Below are positions 34,975 through 44,206 of a stretch of 64,000 nt of DNA, piece by piece. Each line of letters starts with the position of its first letter. Positions within the stretch are counted from its first letter, which is position 1. Origin of the DNA: Acuticoccus sediminis. GTDB lineage: Bacteria > Pseudomonadota > Alphaproteobacteria > Rhizobiales > Amorphaceae. The DNA lies in the NCBI RefSeq assembly GCF_003258595.1, contig NZ_QHHQ01000001.1, positions 1,302,001 to 1,366,000 of the forward strand, given 5' to 3'. The position numbers and the translations under genes were made by a program. Below the pieces are notes generated by a model, which did not search any database, had not been told where the DNA came from, and saw nothing but the letters and a program-made list of their open reading frames with translations.

Positions 34975-36480
34975 ATGAAGACACTCGCGTTGGCCACCAC
35001 GGCGATCGCGCTTGCGATCGGTGCCGCCGAGGCCCAGGACCTGCCGCAGGCCTTCAGCCAGTGGTTCACCGACGGCCAGACGACGCTGCAGCAGAAGCTC
35101 GCCCGTCAGCCGATCACCACCCCGGCGAAGAACGTCATCCTGTTCGTCGCCGACGGCATGGGCGTCGGCACCAACTACGCCATCCGCCTCTTTGCGGGTC
35201 AGCAGGAGGGCAAGCTCGGCTCCGAGCACGTCCTGCCGTACGAGGAATTCCCCTACCTCGCGCTGATCAAGACCTACAACGTCAACGCCCAGACGCCGGA
35301 CTCCGCTCCGACGGCCGGTTCGATGAACACCGGCGTGAAGCAGGTCTTCAACACCATCAACCTCGCCCCCGAAGGCGCGGTGCATGACGACTGCGCCTCC
35401 GAGGAGGGCAACCGCCTCACCACCTTCGCCGAGATGATGACGGAGAAGGGCAAGTCGGTCGGCGTCGTCTCGACCGCCCGCATCACGCACGCCACTCCCG
35501 CGGCCGTCTACGCCAAGACCGCCAACCGCGACTGGGAAGGCGAGCTGCCCGAGGGCTGCAACAGCGCCAAGGACATCGCCACCCAGCTCTTCGACCAGAT
35601 GCAGGCCGGTGTCGTCGACATCGCGCTCGGCGGTGGCCGCCGCTACTTCGTGCCGGAGGGCACCGAGACCGACGAGGGCGGCAAGGGCCGCCGCAAGGAC
35701 GGCCGCAACCTCGTCACCGAGGCGAAGGACGCGGGCGCCCAGTACGCCTGGAACACCGAGACCTTCAAGGGGCTGAACCTCGACGGCACGACCCCGATCC
35801 TCGGCCTCTTCGAGGATTCGCACATGGCCTACGAGGCCGACCGCGCCCCCGAGGAGGAACCCTCCCTCGAGGACATGACCCGCGCCGCGATCGAGTACCT
35901 CGCCAACAACGATAACGGCTACTACCTCGAGATCGAGGCCGGCCGCGTCGACCACGGCAACCACGACGGCAACGCCTACCGCACGCTCACCGACGGCGTC
36001 GAGTTCGCCAAGGCCATCGCCGCCGCCGACGAGCTGACGAACGACGAGGACACCCTCATCATCGTCACCGCCGACCACGAGCACGCCATCGCGTTCAACG
36101 GCTATTGCGGCCGCGGCTCGCCGGTCCTCGGCCTCTGCTACAAGGTGAAGGCCGGCCAGATCGAGCACAGCGACGAGCCCAACCTCGGCGCCGACGGCAA
36201 GCCCTACACCGTCATCGGCTTCCTGAACGGCGCGGGCTCGGTCCTCGTGAAGCAGGAGGACGGCACCTACTCCGGCTCGCGTCCGGACCTCACCGAGGAC
36301 GAGGCGCAGGACATCGACTACCTGCAGCAGGCGCTGATCCCGATGTCGTCCGAGACGCACTCGGGCGAGGACGTCGCGCTGTGGGCCAAGGGTCCGTTCG
36401 CGCACCTTTTCGACGGCACCGTGGAGCAGAACTACATCTTCCACGTGATGGACTACGCGGTCGAGGGAGCGGCGCAGTAA
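34975..36480 (+). CDS. phoA: Alkaline phosphatase (PhoA type)
   Basis: A 501-residue periplasmic phosphomonoesterase with a Sec signal (about 1-20). Metal and catalytic motifs are recognisable: Asp60 in VADGMG, nucleophile Ser110 in PDSAPTAGSMNTG, THATPAA, VDHGNHDGN (zinc), TADHEHA (zinc) and ETHSGED (zinc). It releases phosphate from organic esters. A Pho-box-like site lies upstream. The gene is monocistronic in appearance. Confidence 0.92.
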   Translation: MKTLALATTAIALAIGAAEAQDLPQAFSQWFTDGQTTLQQKLARQPITTPAKNVILFVADGMGVGTNYAIRLFAGQQEGKLGSEHVLPYEEFPYLALIKTYNVNAQTPDSAPTAGSMNTGVKQVFNTINLAPEGAVHDDCASEEGNRLTTFAEMMTEKGKSVGVVSTARITHATPAAVYAKTANRDWEGELPEGCNSAKDIATQLFDQMQAGVVDIALGGGRRYFVPEGTETDEGGKGRRKDGRNLVTEAKDAGAQYAWNTETFKGLNLDGTTPILGLFEDSHMAYEADRAPEEEPSLEDMTRAAIEYLANNDNGYYLEIEAGRVDHGNHDGNAYRTLTDGVEFAKAIAAADELTNDEDTLIIVTADHEHAIAFNGYCGRGSPVLGLCYKVKAGQIEHSDEPNLGADGKPYTVIGFLNGAGSVLVKQEDGTYSGSRPDLTEDEAQDIDYLQQALIPMSSETHSGEDVALWAKGPFAHLFDGTVEQNYIFHVMDYAVEGAAQ

Positions 36481-36668
36481 GCGCCGCCGGCTGACCCGGA
36501 GGGGCCGCCACGTCGGCCCTTCCTTCCATGCGGTCCCCCGTCGCGGCGACACGGCGGGAGCCGGCCGCAGCGACAAAAGGCGGCGCGGGACCGCCTTGCC
36601 ACCGACGCCTCGCCGGCCGCACCATCGCGTACGGCAGGCTCGCCCACGCACGAGTTCGAAGGATGCGT

Positions 36669-37118
36669 ATGATGGACCGCCGCACTTTCATCGCCGGTGC
36701 CTCCGCCGCCGCGCTGCTTCCGGCCCTTCCGCTCGCCACGCAGTCGCTGGCGCAGACGGAGGAGGTGACCGTCAGGCTCCGCGAGCTCTACAAGCGCAAC
36801 GGCGACTTCACGAAGTATGCCACCGACCGGGCCGAGCAGCGGGTCAGCATCCGCGGCTTCATGGCCCCGCCGCTGAAGGCCGACGCGCGCTTCTTCGTCC
36901 TCACCAACCGCCCGATGGCGGTCTGCCCCTTCTGCGAGAGCTCGGTAGACTGGCCGGAGGACATCCTCGCCATCTACCTGAAGCGGGTCGTCGACGTGGT
37001 GCCGTTCAACGTGCCGATCATCGTGCGGGGCCGGCTGGAACTCGGCGAGTACACCGACCCCGACACCGGTTTCGTCTCCCGCGTGCGCCTCACCGATTCC
37101 AACTACGAGCGGGCCTGA
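36669..37118 (+). CDS. Tat-exported CxxC protein, DUF3299-like
   Basis: A 149-residue protein with a twin-arginine signal (DRRTFIAGASAAALLP, cleavage near SLAQT). The mature part reads as a small beta domain, with CPFC (Cys86, Cys89) in RPMAVCPFCESS and a VSIRGFMAPPLKADARFF segment, resembling DUF3299 proteins. The start is the ATGATG at 36669/36672 with AAGGATG upstream. It precedes a MacB-like ATPase and an FtsX-like permease on the same strand, 144 bp away; in Pseudomonas such proteins accompany a similar ABC pair linked to zinc. Confidence 0.7.
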   Translation: MMDRRTFIAGASAAALLPALPLATQSLAQTEEVTVRLRELYKRNGDFTKYATDRAEQRVSIRGFMAPPLKADARFFVLTNRPMAVCPFCESSVDWPEDILAIYLKRVVDVVPFNVPIIVRGRLELGEYTDPDTGFVSRVRLTDSNYERA

Positions 37119-37262
37119 CACCCCGTCTCGGCCCCGCCCGGCCGCACGCGGGCGCCTTTGCCGCCGTCCGGCGGTCTGCCGGCGCGCGAGCGCGGCGCGG
37201 CGGTCCCGCCTGCGCCGGACGCCTCGCGCGGGCACCCTGACCTGAAACGACACGGGACGATC

Positions 37263-37955
37263 ATGGGCCTACCGCTCGCCGTCTCCCAGTTGGTGGTGAC
37301 CGCCGCCGACCGACGGCTTCTCGACATTCCGGACTTCACCGCGCGCTCGGGCGAGTGCGTCGGCATCAAGGGGCCATCGGGCGCGGGGAAATCGACCTTC
37401 CTCTACGCTCTGGCGGGCCTCCTGCCCAACGCGACCGGGAAGGTCGTGTGGGGCGAGGCTGACGTGCTGGCGCTCCGGGCCGGCGCACGGGCGCGCTTCC
37501 GGCGCGACTTCGTCGGCCTCGTCTTCCAGGACTTCCTGCTGTTCGAGGAGCTCGGAGCCGAGGCCAACGCCTCCATCGGCACAGCCTTCGCCCCCCGGCG
37601 CAGGCGCGACACGATGCGCAGGCGCTCGCGGCAGCACCTCGATGAGCTCGGCGTTCCCGCCGGCCGCCGTGCCGTCCGCACCTACTCGGGCGGGGAGCGC
37701 CAGCGCATCGCGCTCGCCCGCGCGCTGGCGGCCGATCCGGGCGTGATCCTCGCCGACGAGCCGACCGCGAGCCTCGACGCCGCCGCCAAGGGCCAGCTCA
37801 TCGGCGACCTCGTCGGCGCCGCACGCTCCGGCGGCAAGACGCTGATCGCGGTCAGCCACGACACGGCGTTGCTGGACGCGATGGACCGGACGGTCACCGT
37901 CATGAACGGCGTCCTCCTCCCCAACGCGGCGCCAGCGGGGGCGGACCATGCTTGA
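37263..37955 (+). CDS. ABC transporter ATP-binding protein (MacB/LolD-like)
   Basis: A 230-residue ATPase with Walker A GPSGAGKST (37-45), signature YSGGERQRIALARAL and Walker B VILADEPTASLD. Short ATPases of this class pair with FtsX-like permeases rather than importer permeases. Its stop overlaps the permease start by 8 bases, so the two are coupled. The substrate is unknown; see the permease for the possible metal link. Confidence 0.88.
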   Translation: MGLPLAVSQLVVTAADRRLLDIPDFTARSGECVGIKGPSGAGKSTFLYALAGLLPNATGKVVWGEADVLALRAGARARFRRDFVGLVFQDFLLFEELGAEANASIGTAFAPRRRRDTMRRRSRQHLDELGVPAGRRAVRTYSGGERQRIALARALAADPGVILADEPTASLDAAAKGQLIGDLVGAARSGGKTLIAVSHDTALLDAMDRTVTVMNGVLLPNAAPAGADHA

Positions 37956-39366
37956 TCAGCTTCGCCCCTACTGGGATCAGGCGGTCCGGTTCGCCGGGCA
38001 GGCCGCCGACTGGGCCGCGTTCCAGGCCTCCCGGATGCCGGCCTACTGGGTCCAGCTGCGGGACTACTGGGACGGCCTCGCCCCGAACACGCAGGACGCG
38101 CTCCTCACTGCCGGACTGCTGGCGCCGGCGCTCCTCCTCGGCCTGATCCTGATCGCCGGGTTCCGGCCGTTCCCGCTGGTCGGGGCCATGCTGTGGCGCT
38201 TCCGGCTGACCAACGTCATGTTCGTGGCGCTGATCGCCGTCTCGGTCGGCATCGGCGTCGGCCTGATCGCGCAGGAGAGGGGGCTCAGGGCCGGGACGGC
38301 GCGGGCGGCGGACAAGTTCGACCTCGTCCTCGCCGCGCCGGGCAGCGAGATGACGATGCTGCTGGCCGCCGTCTACCTCCAGCCCGCCGACGTGCCGCTC
38401 CTCGACGGGAAGATCTATGAGGAGGTCGCCTCCGACGCGCGGGTCCGGATCGCCGCGCCGATCGCCTTCGGCGACAGCGTCGACGGGGCGCCGGTGGTCG
38501 GCACCACGCCGCGTTTCGTCGAGTACCTCGCCGGGACGCTCGCCGAGGGCCGCGTCTTCGCGGACGAGGCCGAGGCGGTGGTGGGCGCCAGCGTGCCGCT
38601 CGCCGTCGGCGACGAGTTCGAGCCCGCGCACGGCATGGGACCGGAGGCCGACGAGCATGCCCACGAGGAGGAGCACTTCCACGTCGTCGGCCGCATGGCG
38701 CCGACCGGCAGCCCGTGGGACCGCGCCGTCATGGTGCCCATCGAGGCGGTCTGGCACGTCCACGGCCTCTCGGACGGGCACGCCGAGGGTTGGGACGGCA
38801 CCGTCGGCGAGCCGTTCGACGCGGCGGCCTTCCCCGGGACGCCGGCGATCATCGTGCGGGCGAACCAGCTCTGGGCGAACTACGCCCTGCGCGACGCATT
38901 CACCCGCGACGACGTGATGGCGTTCTTCCCCGGCGCGGTCCTGGCACAGCTTTACAGCCTCCTCGGCGACGTGCGGCAGGTGATGTCGCTGCTCGCGGTG
39001 GTGACCCAGGTGCTGGTGGCGGCGGGGGTGCTGACGGGGCTCGTCATCCTGACCCGGCTCTACGCGCAGCGGCTGGCGCTGCTGCGGGCGCTCGGCGCGC
39101 CGGTGCGCTTCGTGCTGGCGGTGGTCTGGTCCTACGCGGCGAGCCTGATCGCCCTCGGGGCGCTGGCCGGGCTCGCGGTCGGGTACGGCGCGACGGCGCT
39201 CCTGTCGCGCATGGTGACGGAGAAGACCGACATCCTCGTCACCGCCACGCTCGGCTGGCCGGAGGTGCATCTCGTCGCGGCGTTCGTCTCGCTGGCGATG
39301 CTCCTGGCGCTGCTGCCGGGGCTCGCCGCGCTGCCGCGCAACGTCGTCGGCGCCCTGCGCGGCTAG
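37948..39366 (+). CDS. FtsX-like ABC transporter permease with His-rich periplasmic loop
   Basis: A 472-residue permease of the MacB/FtsX superfamily. Membrane segments lie at about 52-72 and 88-108, a large extracytoplasmic domain at about 115-340, then three C-terminal segments (about 345-372, 393-420, 438-460). The periplasmic domain contains DEHAHEEEHFH (His237, 239, 243, 245), a plausible metal-binding loop. Type VII ABC systems of this form work by mechanotransmission in the envelope rather than by import. With the upstream CxxC protein it may serve envelope metal handling. Confidence 0.85.
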   Translation: MLDQLRPYWDQAVRFAGQAADWAAFQASRMPAYWVQLRDYWDGLAPNTQDALLTAGLLAPALLLGLILIAGFRPFPLVGAMLWRFRLTNVMFVALIAVSVGIGVGLIAQERGLRAGTARAADKFDLVLAAPGSEMTMLLAAVYLQPADVPLLDGKIYEEVASDARVRIAAPIAFGDSVDGAPVVGTTPRFVEYLAGTLAEGRVFADEAEAVVGASVPLAVGDEFEPAHGMGPEADEHAHEEEHFHVVGRMAPTGSPWDRAVMVPIEAVWHVHGLSDGHAEGWDGTVGEPFDAAAFPGTPAIIVRANQLWANYALRDAFTRDDVMAFFPGAVLAQLYSLLGDVRQVMSLLAVVTQVLVAAGVLTGLVILTRLYAQRLALLRALGAPVRFVLAVVWSYAASLIALGALAGLAVGYGATALLSRMVTEKTDILVTATLGWPEVHLVAAFVSLAMLLALLPGLAALPRNVVGALRG

Positions 39367-39396
39367 CGCCCGGTCGAATATCCCGGGCGGAACGGC

Positions 39397-39870
39397 TCAA
39401 TCGGCAAGGCTGGCGGCGAGGTCCGCCACCCGGTCGGGGTCGGACCAGTCGATCGACCCTTCCACCTTCGCGGCGAGGGTGCCGTCGCCGGCGAGGAACA
39501 CCGTCGCCGGGTAGGCGCGCACGCCGTAGGTGTCGCCCGGCGTCCCCTCGACCACGCGAAGCGTCTCGAGGTCGAGCCCCAGCCGGTCGGCGAGGAAGGC
39601 GCGCACGCTGTCGATGGAGCGGGTGTCGACCGACACGATGACGATGTGCGCGGCAAGGTCCGGCCGGTCCGCCATGAGGTCCGCCAGGCGGGGCAGCTCC
39701 GTCAGGCACGGCCCGCACCACGTGGCCCAGAAATGGACCGCCGCGGGCGCTGTCCCGGTGTGCGTGGCCAGCGGGGCGGCGGTGCCGGACGCGTCCTCCA
39801 CGACGAGACCGTCCGCCAGCGCCGGAGCGGCGATGCAGGCTGACAGGAGAGCGGCTGCGAGCTTCATCAT
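39397..39870 (-). CDS. TlpA-like periplasmic thioredoxin
   Basis: A 157-residue exported thioredoxin-fold protein. A Sec signal (about 1-19, cleavage near PALAD) precedes FWATWCGPCLTELP with active-site Cys52 and Cys55. The cis-Pro region is AYPATVFLAGDG. Such TlpA/ResA-type reductases keep substrate cysteines reduced in the periplasm. It is convergent with the FtsX-like permease; whether it reduces the CxxC protein of that cluster is speculation. Confidence 0.85.
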   Translation of the reverse strand: MMKLAAALLSACIAAPALADGLVVEDASGTAAPLATHTGTAPAAVHFWATWCGPCLTELPRLADLMADRPDLAAHIVIVSVDTRSIDSVRAFLADRLGLDLETLRVVEGTPGDTYGVRAYPATVFLAGDGTLAAKVEGSIDWSDPDRVADLAASLAD

Positions 39871-40086
39871 GGGAGGGGCCGATCGTGACGGTTTCGGAGG
39901 CGGCGCGGACGGCAGCCCGGGTCATGGCACGGCGGCCGCCCGGTGCCGCCGGTGGAGCGCCGTCCCAGCGGTTAGACGCGCGCGGCGGCCGGCGCAAGGT
40001 CCGTGCCTGCGGGGACGGCAGGCGCAAGATCCGGCGGCCACGGCCAGCCGCTTGCGGGGCGGGGGCGGCAGGTGTAGGTCGCTGAG

Positions 40087-40857
40087 GTGCCCCACTCCTT
40101 CTGGTCCTCCGTCCGGCGGGGGGCGGCCTACGGGCTGCCCGTCCTTACCGCGCTTGCGCCGCTTGCCGTCCTGTTCGGCGCGCTGGCGGTGGGCCGCGGC
40201 ATGTCGCCGTTCGAGGCGACGGTCATGAGCGCGACGGTGTTCGCCGGCGCGGCCCAGTTCGTCGCCATCGACCTGTGGGGCCACTCCGCGCCGCTCTGGT
40301 CGATCCTCGTGTCGGTGCTGGCGATCAACTTCCGCCACCTCCTCTACTCGGCCGCCGTCACGCCGGTGATCCGCCATCTGCCCTGGCGCATCAAGATCCC
40401 GGCCTTCTTCGTGCTGATCGATCCGGCCTTCGCCTTCATCCAGGAGAACAAGCCGCGGCTCGACCTCGTGGCCTACTTCTCGCTCGGCATCTCGCTCTAC
40501 ATCGCCTGGGTCACGGCGACCGTGTTCGGCGTCCTCTTCGGCCAGCTCCTGTCCGACCCCGAGGCGTACGCGCTCGACATGCTGATGCCGATCTACTTCC
40601 TGGCGCTGGTCGTCTCGTTCCGTCATCGCCCGAACTGGGGCCTGACGGTGGTCGCGACGTTCGTCGTCTCCTCGCTGGTCTACAAGGCGCCGGAGTGGGG
40701 CGTGACCTTCCTCGGCCCGCCCTGGCACATCACGCTCGGCGGTCTCGGCGGGATGATCGCGGCGGCGATCGCCGCCCGGCCCGACCCGCCCGAGGTGTCC
40801 GAAGCCGCGGCGACCCCCGCTCCGATGAGCCCGAGAATCATGGATCCGGCGGAATGA
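40087..40857 (+). CDS. azlC: AzlC family branched-chain amino acid exporter, large subunit
   Basis: A 256-residue membrane protein with about seven hydrophobic segments and the AzlC signature region ATVFAGAAQFVAIDLW, NFRHLLYSAAVTP. It starts with GTG. The following AzlD gene overlaps its stop (ATGA), and the pair forms a branched-chain amino acid (or analogue) exporter. The C-terminus is hydrophilic and Pro-rich. Confidence 0.88.
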   Translation: MPHSFWSSVRRGAAYGLPVLTALAPLAVLFGALAVGRGMSPFEATVMSATVFAGAAQFVAIDLWGHSAPLWSILVSVLAINFRHLLYSAAVTPVIRHLPWRIKIPAFFVLIDPAFAFIQENKPRLDLVAYFSLGISLYIAWVTATVFGVLFGQLLSDPEAYALDMLMPIYFLALVVSFRHRPNWGLTVVATFVVSSLVYKAPEWGVTFLGPPWHITLGGLGGMIAAAIAARPDPPEVSEAAATPAPMSPRIMDPAE

Positions 40858-41144
40858 GCGACACGATGGTCATGATCCTCGCCAGCGCCGCCGTGGCGTA
40901 CGGCGCGCGGGTGACCGGATACCTCATCCTGTCGCGCTTCGAGCGGATCCACTTCCGCGTTGCCGCCGCGCTTGACGCGGTGCCGGCGGCGGTGATGACG
41001 ACGCTGGTCGTCCCCGCCGCGATCAACGGCGGCTGGCGCGAGATCCTCGTGATCGCCGCCGCCGTGCTGGCGGCGATCCGGTTCGGGACCATGGCGACGG
41101 TGATCTTCTCCATGGTCGCGATCCTGGCCCTGCGCGCGGTCTGA
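40854..41144 (+). CDS. azlD: AzlD family small subunit
   Basis: A 96-residue membrane protein with three to four hydrophobic segments, the usual size of AzlD. It starts ATG inside the azlC stop (ATGA), indicating coupled translation. Conserved features include the R-x-T-G-Y segment ARVTGYLIL and PAAVMTTLVVPA. Confidence 0.88.
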   Translation: MSDTMVMILASAAVAYGARVTGYLILSRFERIHFRVAAALDAVPAAVMTTLVVPAAINGGWREILVIAAAVLAAIRFGTMATVIFSMVAILALRAV

Positions 41145-41172
41145 CGCGCCGAGCCCGCCCCGCGCCGGGCGG

Positions 41173-42018
41173 TCAGTGCGTCGACGGAACGGTGCGCAGG
41201 TAGGCGACCATCGCGGCGAGGTCGTCAGGCGAGATGCCGGCATAGAACGGGTAGCCCATCGGCGGCAGCAGGGCGCGACCGTCGCGCGAGACGCCGGCGG
41301 TGACGGCGCGCACGATCTCCTCGTCGGTCCATTCGCCGAGCCCGGCGTGCGGGTCGTTGGTGATGTTGGCCGAGATCGAGACGCCCCAGGGGCCCGGCAG
41401 GGGACGCCCGCCTGCGCCGATCGCCGGCGGCCCGTCGGCCTCCCAGTCGGTATGGCACTCCATGCAGTGCGCGATGGTGACGAGGTAGAAGCCCTTGCGC
41501 ACCGGGTCGGCGCCCTGGTCCTCCTCCGCGATCGGCGCTTCGGCGCCGGGGAAGGCGGGCGGCGGATCGCCCGCGTATTCGGGCGCGGGGACCTTGCGGT
41601 CCACCGGCGGGAGCGTCCGCAGGTAGGCGACGATGGCGTCGAGGTCGCGCGGCGTCAGCACCTTGTAGAAGCTCGTCGGCATGATCGGCGCGAGGGCGCT
41701 GCCGTCCGGCCGCCGTCCCTCGACCAGGGCGCGCTTGATCTCCTCGTCGGACCATGAGCCGAGGCCGGTGTCGTGCGGCGTGAGGTTGGACGCGGTGACG
41801 TGGAAGCCCGGCGTGTCGAACTCGAGGCCGCCGGAGAGGGCTCGGCTCATGTCCGGCCCCTGCGGGCCCATCGGCGTATGGCAATTGCCGCAGGCCATGA
41901 CGGTGTTGACGAGGTAGGCGCCGCGCTCGGTGAGGTCATCGGCAGCGGCGGGAGCGGTGGTGGAAGCAACGAAAAGTAGAGAAATGCAGGCGGTCAAAAA
42001 CGTTACAATGTTGCCCAT
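41173..42018 (-). CDS. Diheme cytochrome c, periplasmic
   Basis: A 281-residue exported protein with a Sec signal (about 1-26) and two c-type heme sites, CGNCH (Cys43-His47) and CMECH (Cys185-His189), each followed by a class I cytochrome fold; the repeated DEEIKRALVEG and DEEIVRAVTAG segments show domain duplication. It resembles cytochrome subunits of alcohol or aldehyde dehydrogenases, but no dehydrogenase gene is adjacent. It is convergent with azlD. Confidence 0.88.
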   Translation of the reverse strand: MGNIVTFLTACISLLFVASTTAPAAADDLTERGAYLVNTVMACGNCHTPMGPQGPDMSRALSGGLEFDTPGFHVTASNLTPHDTGLGSWSDEEIKRALVEGRRPDGSALAPIMPTSFYKVLTPRDLDAIVAYLRTLPPVDRKVPAPEYAGDPPPAFPGAEAPIAEEDQGADPVRKGFYLVTIAHCMECHTDWEADGPPAIGAGGRPLPGPWGVSISANITNDPHAGLGEWTDEEIVRAVTAGVSRDGRALLPPMGYPFYAGISPDDLAAMVAYLRTVPSTH

Positions 42019-42141
42019 ATGCGGGTCCTGATGAACGGATCGCCGCCCTTATCATGACCCGCGTTCGTTGGAACGATGACGATGCAATTCATGCGGGCAA
42101 GACACCGAGATGTGATAGACGCGCGATCCGCCCGTGATCGT

Positions 42142-42155
42142 GCCCGCAAGCGGGC
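42142..42155 (-). terminator. Hairpin after the nucleoside-type ABC operon
   Basis: GCCCGC (42142-42147), loop AA, GCGGGC (42150-42155) lies 37 bases past the stop of the last permease. No U-tract is seen. Confidence 0.4.
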
Positions 42156-42191
42156 CGGCGGCGGGCGCGGTGGCGCGCCGGGGGGCCGCCG

Positions 42192-43136
42192 TCAGCGTTC
42201 GCCGCGGCGGTAGGGCTGCATCAGCGCCTGCGGCACGCGGGCCCGCCGCGCCATCACCACCAGCGCCGCGATGGACAGGACGTACGGCATCATCAGGAAG
42301 AGCTGGTACGGCACCTCCTTGCCGAGCTGGGCCTGCAGGCGGAGCTGGTAGGCGTCGAACAGGGCGAAGAGGAGCGCGCCGAGGAGCGCCCGCCACGGCC
42401 GCCACATCGCGAACACCACCAGCGCGATGGAGACCCAGCCGCGCCCCTGCACCATCGTCGGGAAGAAGCTGTTGAACGCCGACAGGGTGAGGAAGGCGCC
42501 GCCGAGCGCCATCAGCGCGCTCCCGGCGACCACGGCGCCGATCCGCGTCGCGATCGGGTCGATGCCCTGCGCCTCGGCGGCGTGCGGGTTCTCGCCCGTC
42601 ATGCGGATCGCGAGGCCGAGCGGCGTCGCGGCGAGCACGTAGGCGAGGATCGGCACCATCGCGAGCGCCAGGAAGGTCGGCGCCGTCTGCGCCGCGAGGA
42701 GCGGGCCGACAACGGGGACGTGGTCGAGCCACGCCCAGTCGACCGGCTGGAACGGCTCCACCGTCGGCGGCGTCCCCTGCACCGGGATCGCGAGGCGGAA
42801 GAGGTAGTAGGCGAGCGAGGACGCGAGCAGCGTGATGCCGAGGCCCGTCACGTGCTGCGAGAGCCCCAGCGGCACGGTCATCGCCGCATGGAGGAGACCG
42901 AAGAGCGCGCCGCAGGCCGCCGCGGCGAGCAGCCCCACCCAGAGGTTGGCGCCGCCGAACACCGTCAGCCACGCGATCATCGCGCCGAAGGTCATGATGC
43001 CCTCGATGCCGAGGTTGAGGACGCCCGACCGCTCGCACAGGAGCGCGCCGAGCGTGCCGAAGATGAGCGGCGTCGCGATGCGCAGCACCGCCTCCCAGAG
43101 GCCCGCCGAGGCGAGGACGTCGACGAAGACGTTCAT
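42192..43136 (-). CDS. Nucleoside-type ABC transporter permease 2 (YufQ-like)
   Basis: A 314-residue permease with about eight to nine hydrophobic segments. The conserved region LLCERSGVLNLGIEGIMTFGA and MTGENPHAAEAQGID are family hallmarks of the BMP-linked (purine/nucleoside) importers. The ATG at 43136 overlaps the stop of permease 1 (ATGA). Confidence 0.9.
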   Translation of the reverse strand: MNVFVDVLASAGLWEAVLRIATPLIFGTLGALLCERSGVLNLGIEGIMTFGAMIAWLTVFGGANLWVGLLAAAACGALFGLLHAAMTVPLGLSQHVTGLGITLLASSLAYYLFRLAIPVQGTPPTVEPFQPVDWAWLDHVPVVGPLLAAQTAPTFLALAMVPILAYVLAATPLGLAIRMTGENPHAAEAQGIDPIATRIGAVVAGSALMALGGAFLTLSAFNSFFPTMVQGRGWVSIALVVFAMWRPWRALLGALLFALFDAYQLRLQAQLGKEVPYQLFLMMPYVLSIAALVVMARRARVPQALMQPYRRGER

Positions 43137-44182
43137 CGGCGGATCCTGTAGGTGGTGAGGAGGAGGGCGACGAGCATCGTCAGCAGCGCGAGCGCCACCG
43201 TGACGTCGGCGATGAAGCTCGGCACGCCCATGGCGCGGCCCATCGAGTCGGCGCCCACGAAGATCGCCGCCGAGAAGATCGCCGCGCCGACGACGCCGAC
43301 CGGCGACAGGTTGGCGAGCATCGCGACGATGATGCCGGCATAGCCGAAGCCGGGCGAGAGGTCGGTGGTCACGTAGCCCTTCACGCCCATCACCTCGATG
43401 GCGCCGGCGAGCCCGGCGAGGCCGCCCGAGAGCGCCGCCACCTTCAGGAGCGTCCTGCCCACCGGGACGCCGGCGAAGCGCGCCGCGGCGGGGTTGTGCC
43501 CTGTGGCCCGCGCCTCCAGCCCGAACACCGTGCGGGTCATGACGTACTGCACCACCACCGCCATCACGAGCGCCAGGATGAGGCCGGCATGGAGCCGCGA
43601 GCGCTCGACGAGGTGGGGGAGGGTGGCCGCGTCGTCGACCGGCACGGAGGCCGGCCAGCCGAAGGCCAGCGGGTCCTTCATCGGCCCCTCGATCATCATC
43701 GACACGAAGAGGAGGACGATGAAGTTGAGAAGCAGCGTCGTCACCACCTCGTCGACCGCGAAGCGGAGCCTGAGCGCCACCGGGAGCACGAGGAGCAGCG
43801 CCCCCGCGACGGCGCCCGCCGCGGCGACGACGAGCACCAGGAGCGGGGCCGGGAGGCCGAGCGGGTTCGTCGCCCCGACGGCGACGGCCGCGACGGCGCC
43901 GAGGTAGAGCTGCCCCTCCGCGCCGATGTTCCAGACCCGCGCGCGGAAGGCGACGGCCACGGCGAGACCGGTGAGGATCAGCGGCGTGGCGCGCGTCAGC
44001 GTCTCGGTGATGGCGAGGCGCGAGCCGAAGGCGCCGATGGCGATGCGCCGGAAGGCCTCCGGCACCGACGCGCCGGACAGCGCGATCAGGCCGCCCGACA
44101 GCACCAGCGCCACGGCGACCGCCGCGAGCGGCGCCGCCAGCATCAGCCACGCCGATTGTGTCTCACGCCGTTCAAGCCGCAT
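43133..44182 (-). CDS. Nucleoside-type ABC transporter permease 1 (YufP-like)
   Basis: A 349-residue permease with about nine hydrophobic segments, including the FRARVWNIGAEGQLYLGA motif and VKGYVTTDLSPGFGYAGIIVAMLA typical of this family. It begins 24 bases after the ATPase stop and is coupled to permease 2. Confidence 0.9.
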   Translation of the reverse strand: MRLERRETQSAWLMLAAPLAAVAVALVLSGGLIALSGASVPEAFRRIAIGAFGSRLAITETLTRATPLILTGLAVAVAFRARVWNIGAEGQLYLGAVAAVAVGATNPLGLPAPLLVLVVAAAGAVAGALLLVLPVALRLRFAVDEVVTTLLLNFIVLLFVSMMIEGPMKDPLAFGWPASVPVDDAATLPHLVERSRLHAGLILALVMAVVVQYVMTRTVFGLEARATGHNPAAARFAGVPVGRTLLKVAALSGGLAGLAGAIEVMGVKGYVTTDLSPGFGYAGIIVAMLANLSPVGVVGAAIFSAAIFVGADSMGRAMGVPSFIADVTVALALLTMLVALLLTTYRIRR

Positions 44183-44206
44183 GACGGCCTTTCCCTGGTT
44201 CGTCCG

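Noticed and set aside
36481-36668. Zur box before the DUF3299-like/MacB-like cluster
   Set aside because: No AT-rich palindrome of Zur type is present; the region is uniformly GC-rich.
39885-40085. 66-codon plus-strand open frame before azlC
   Set aside because: Arg/Ala/Gly-rich without motif; located in the gap between divergent genes and without a ribosome site.
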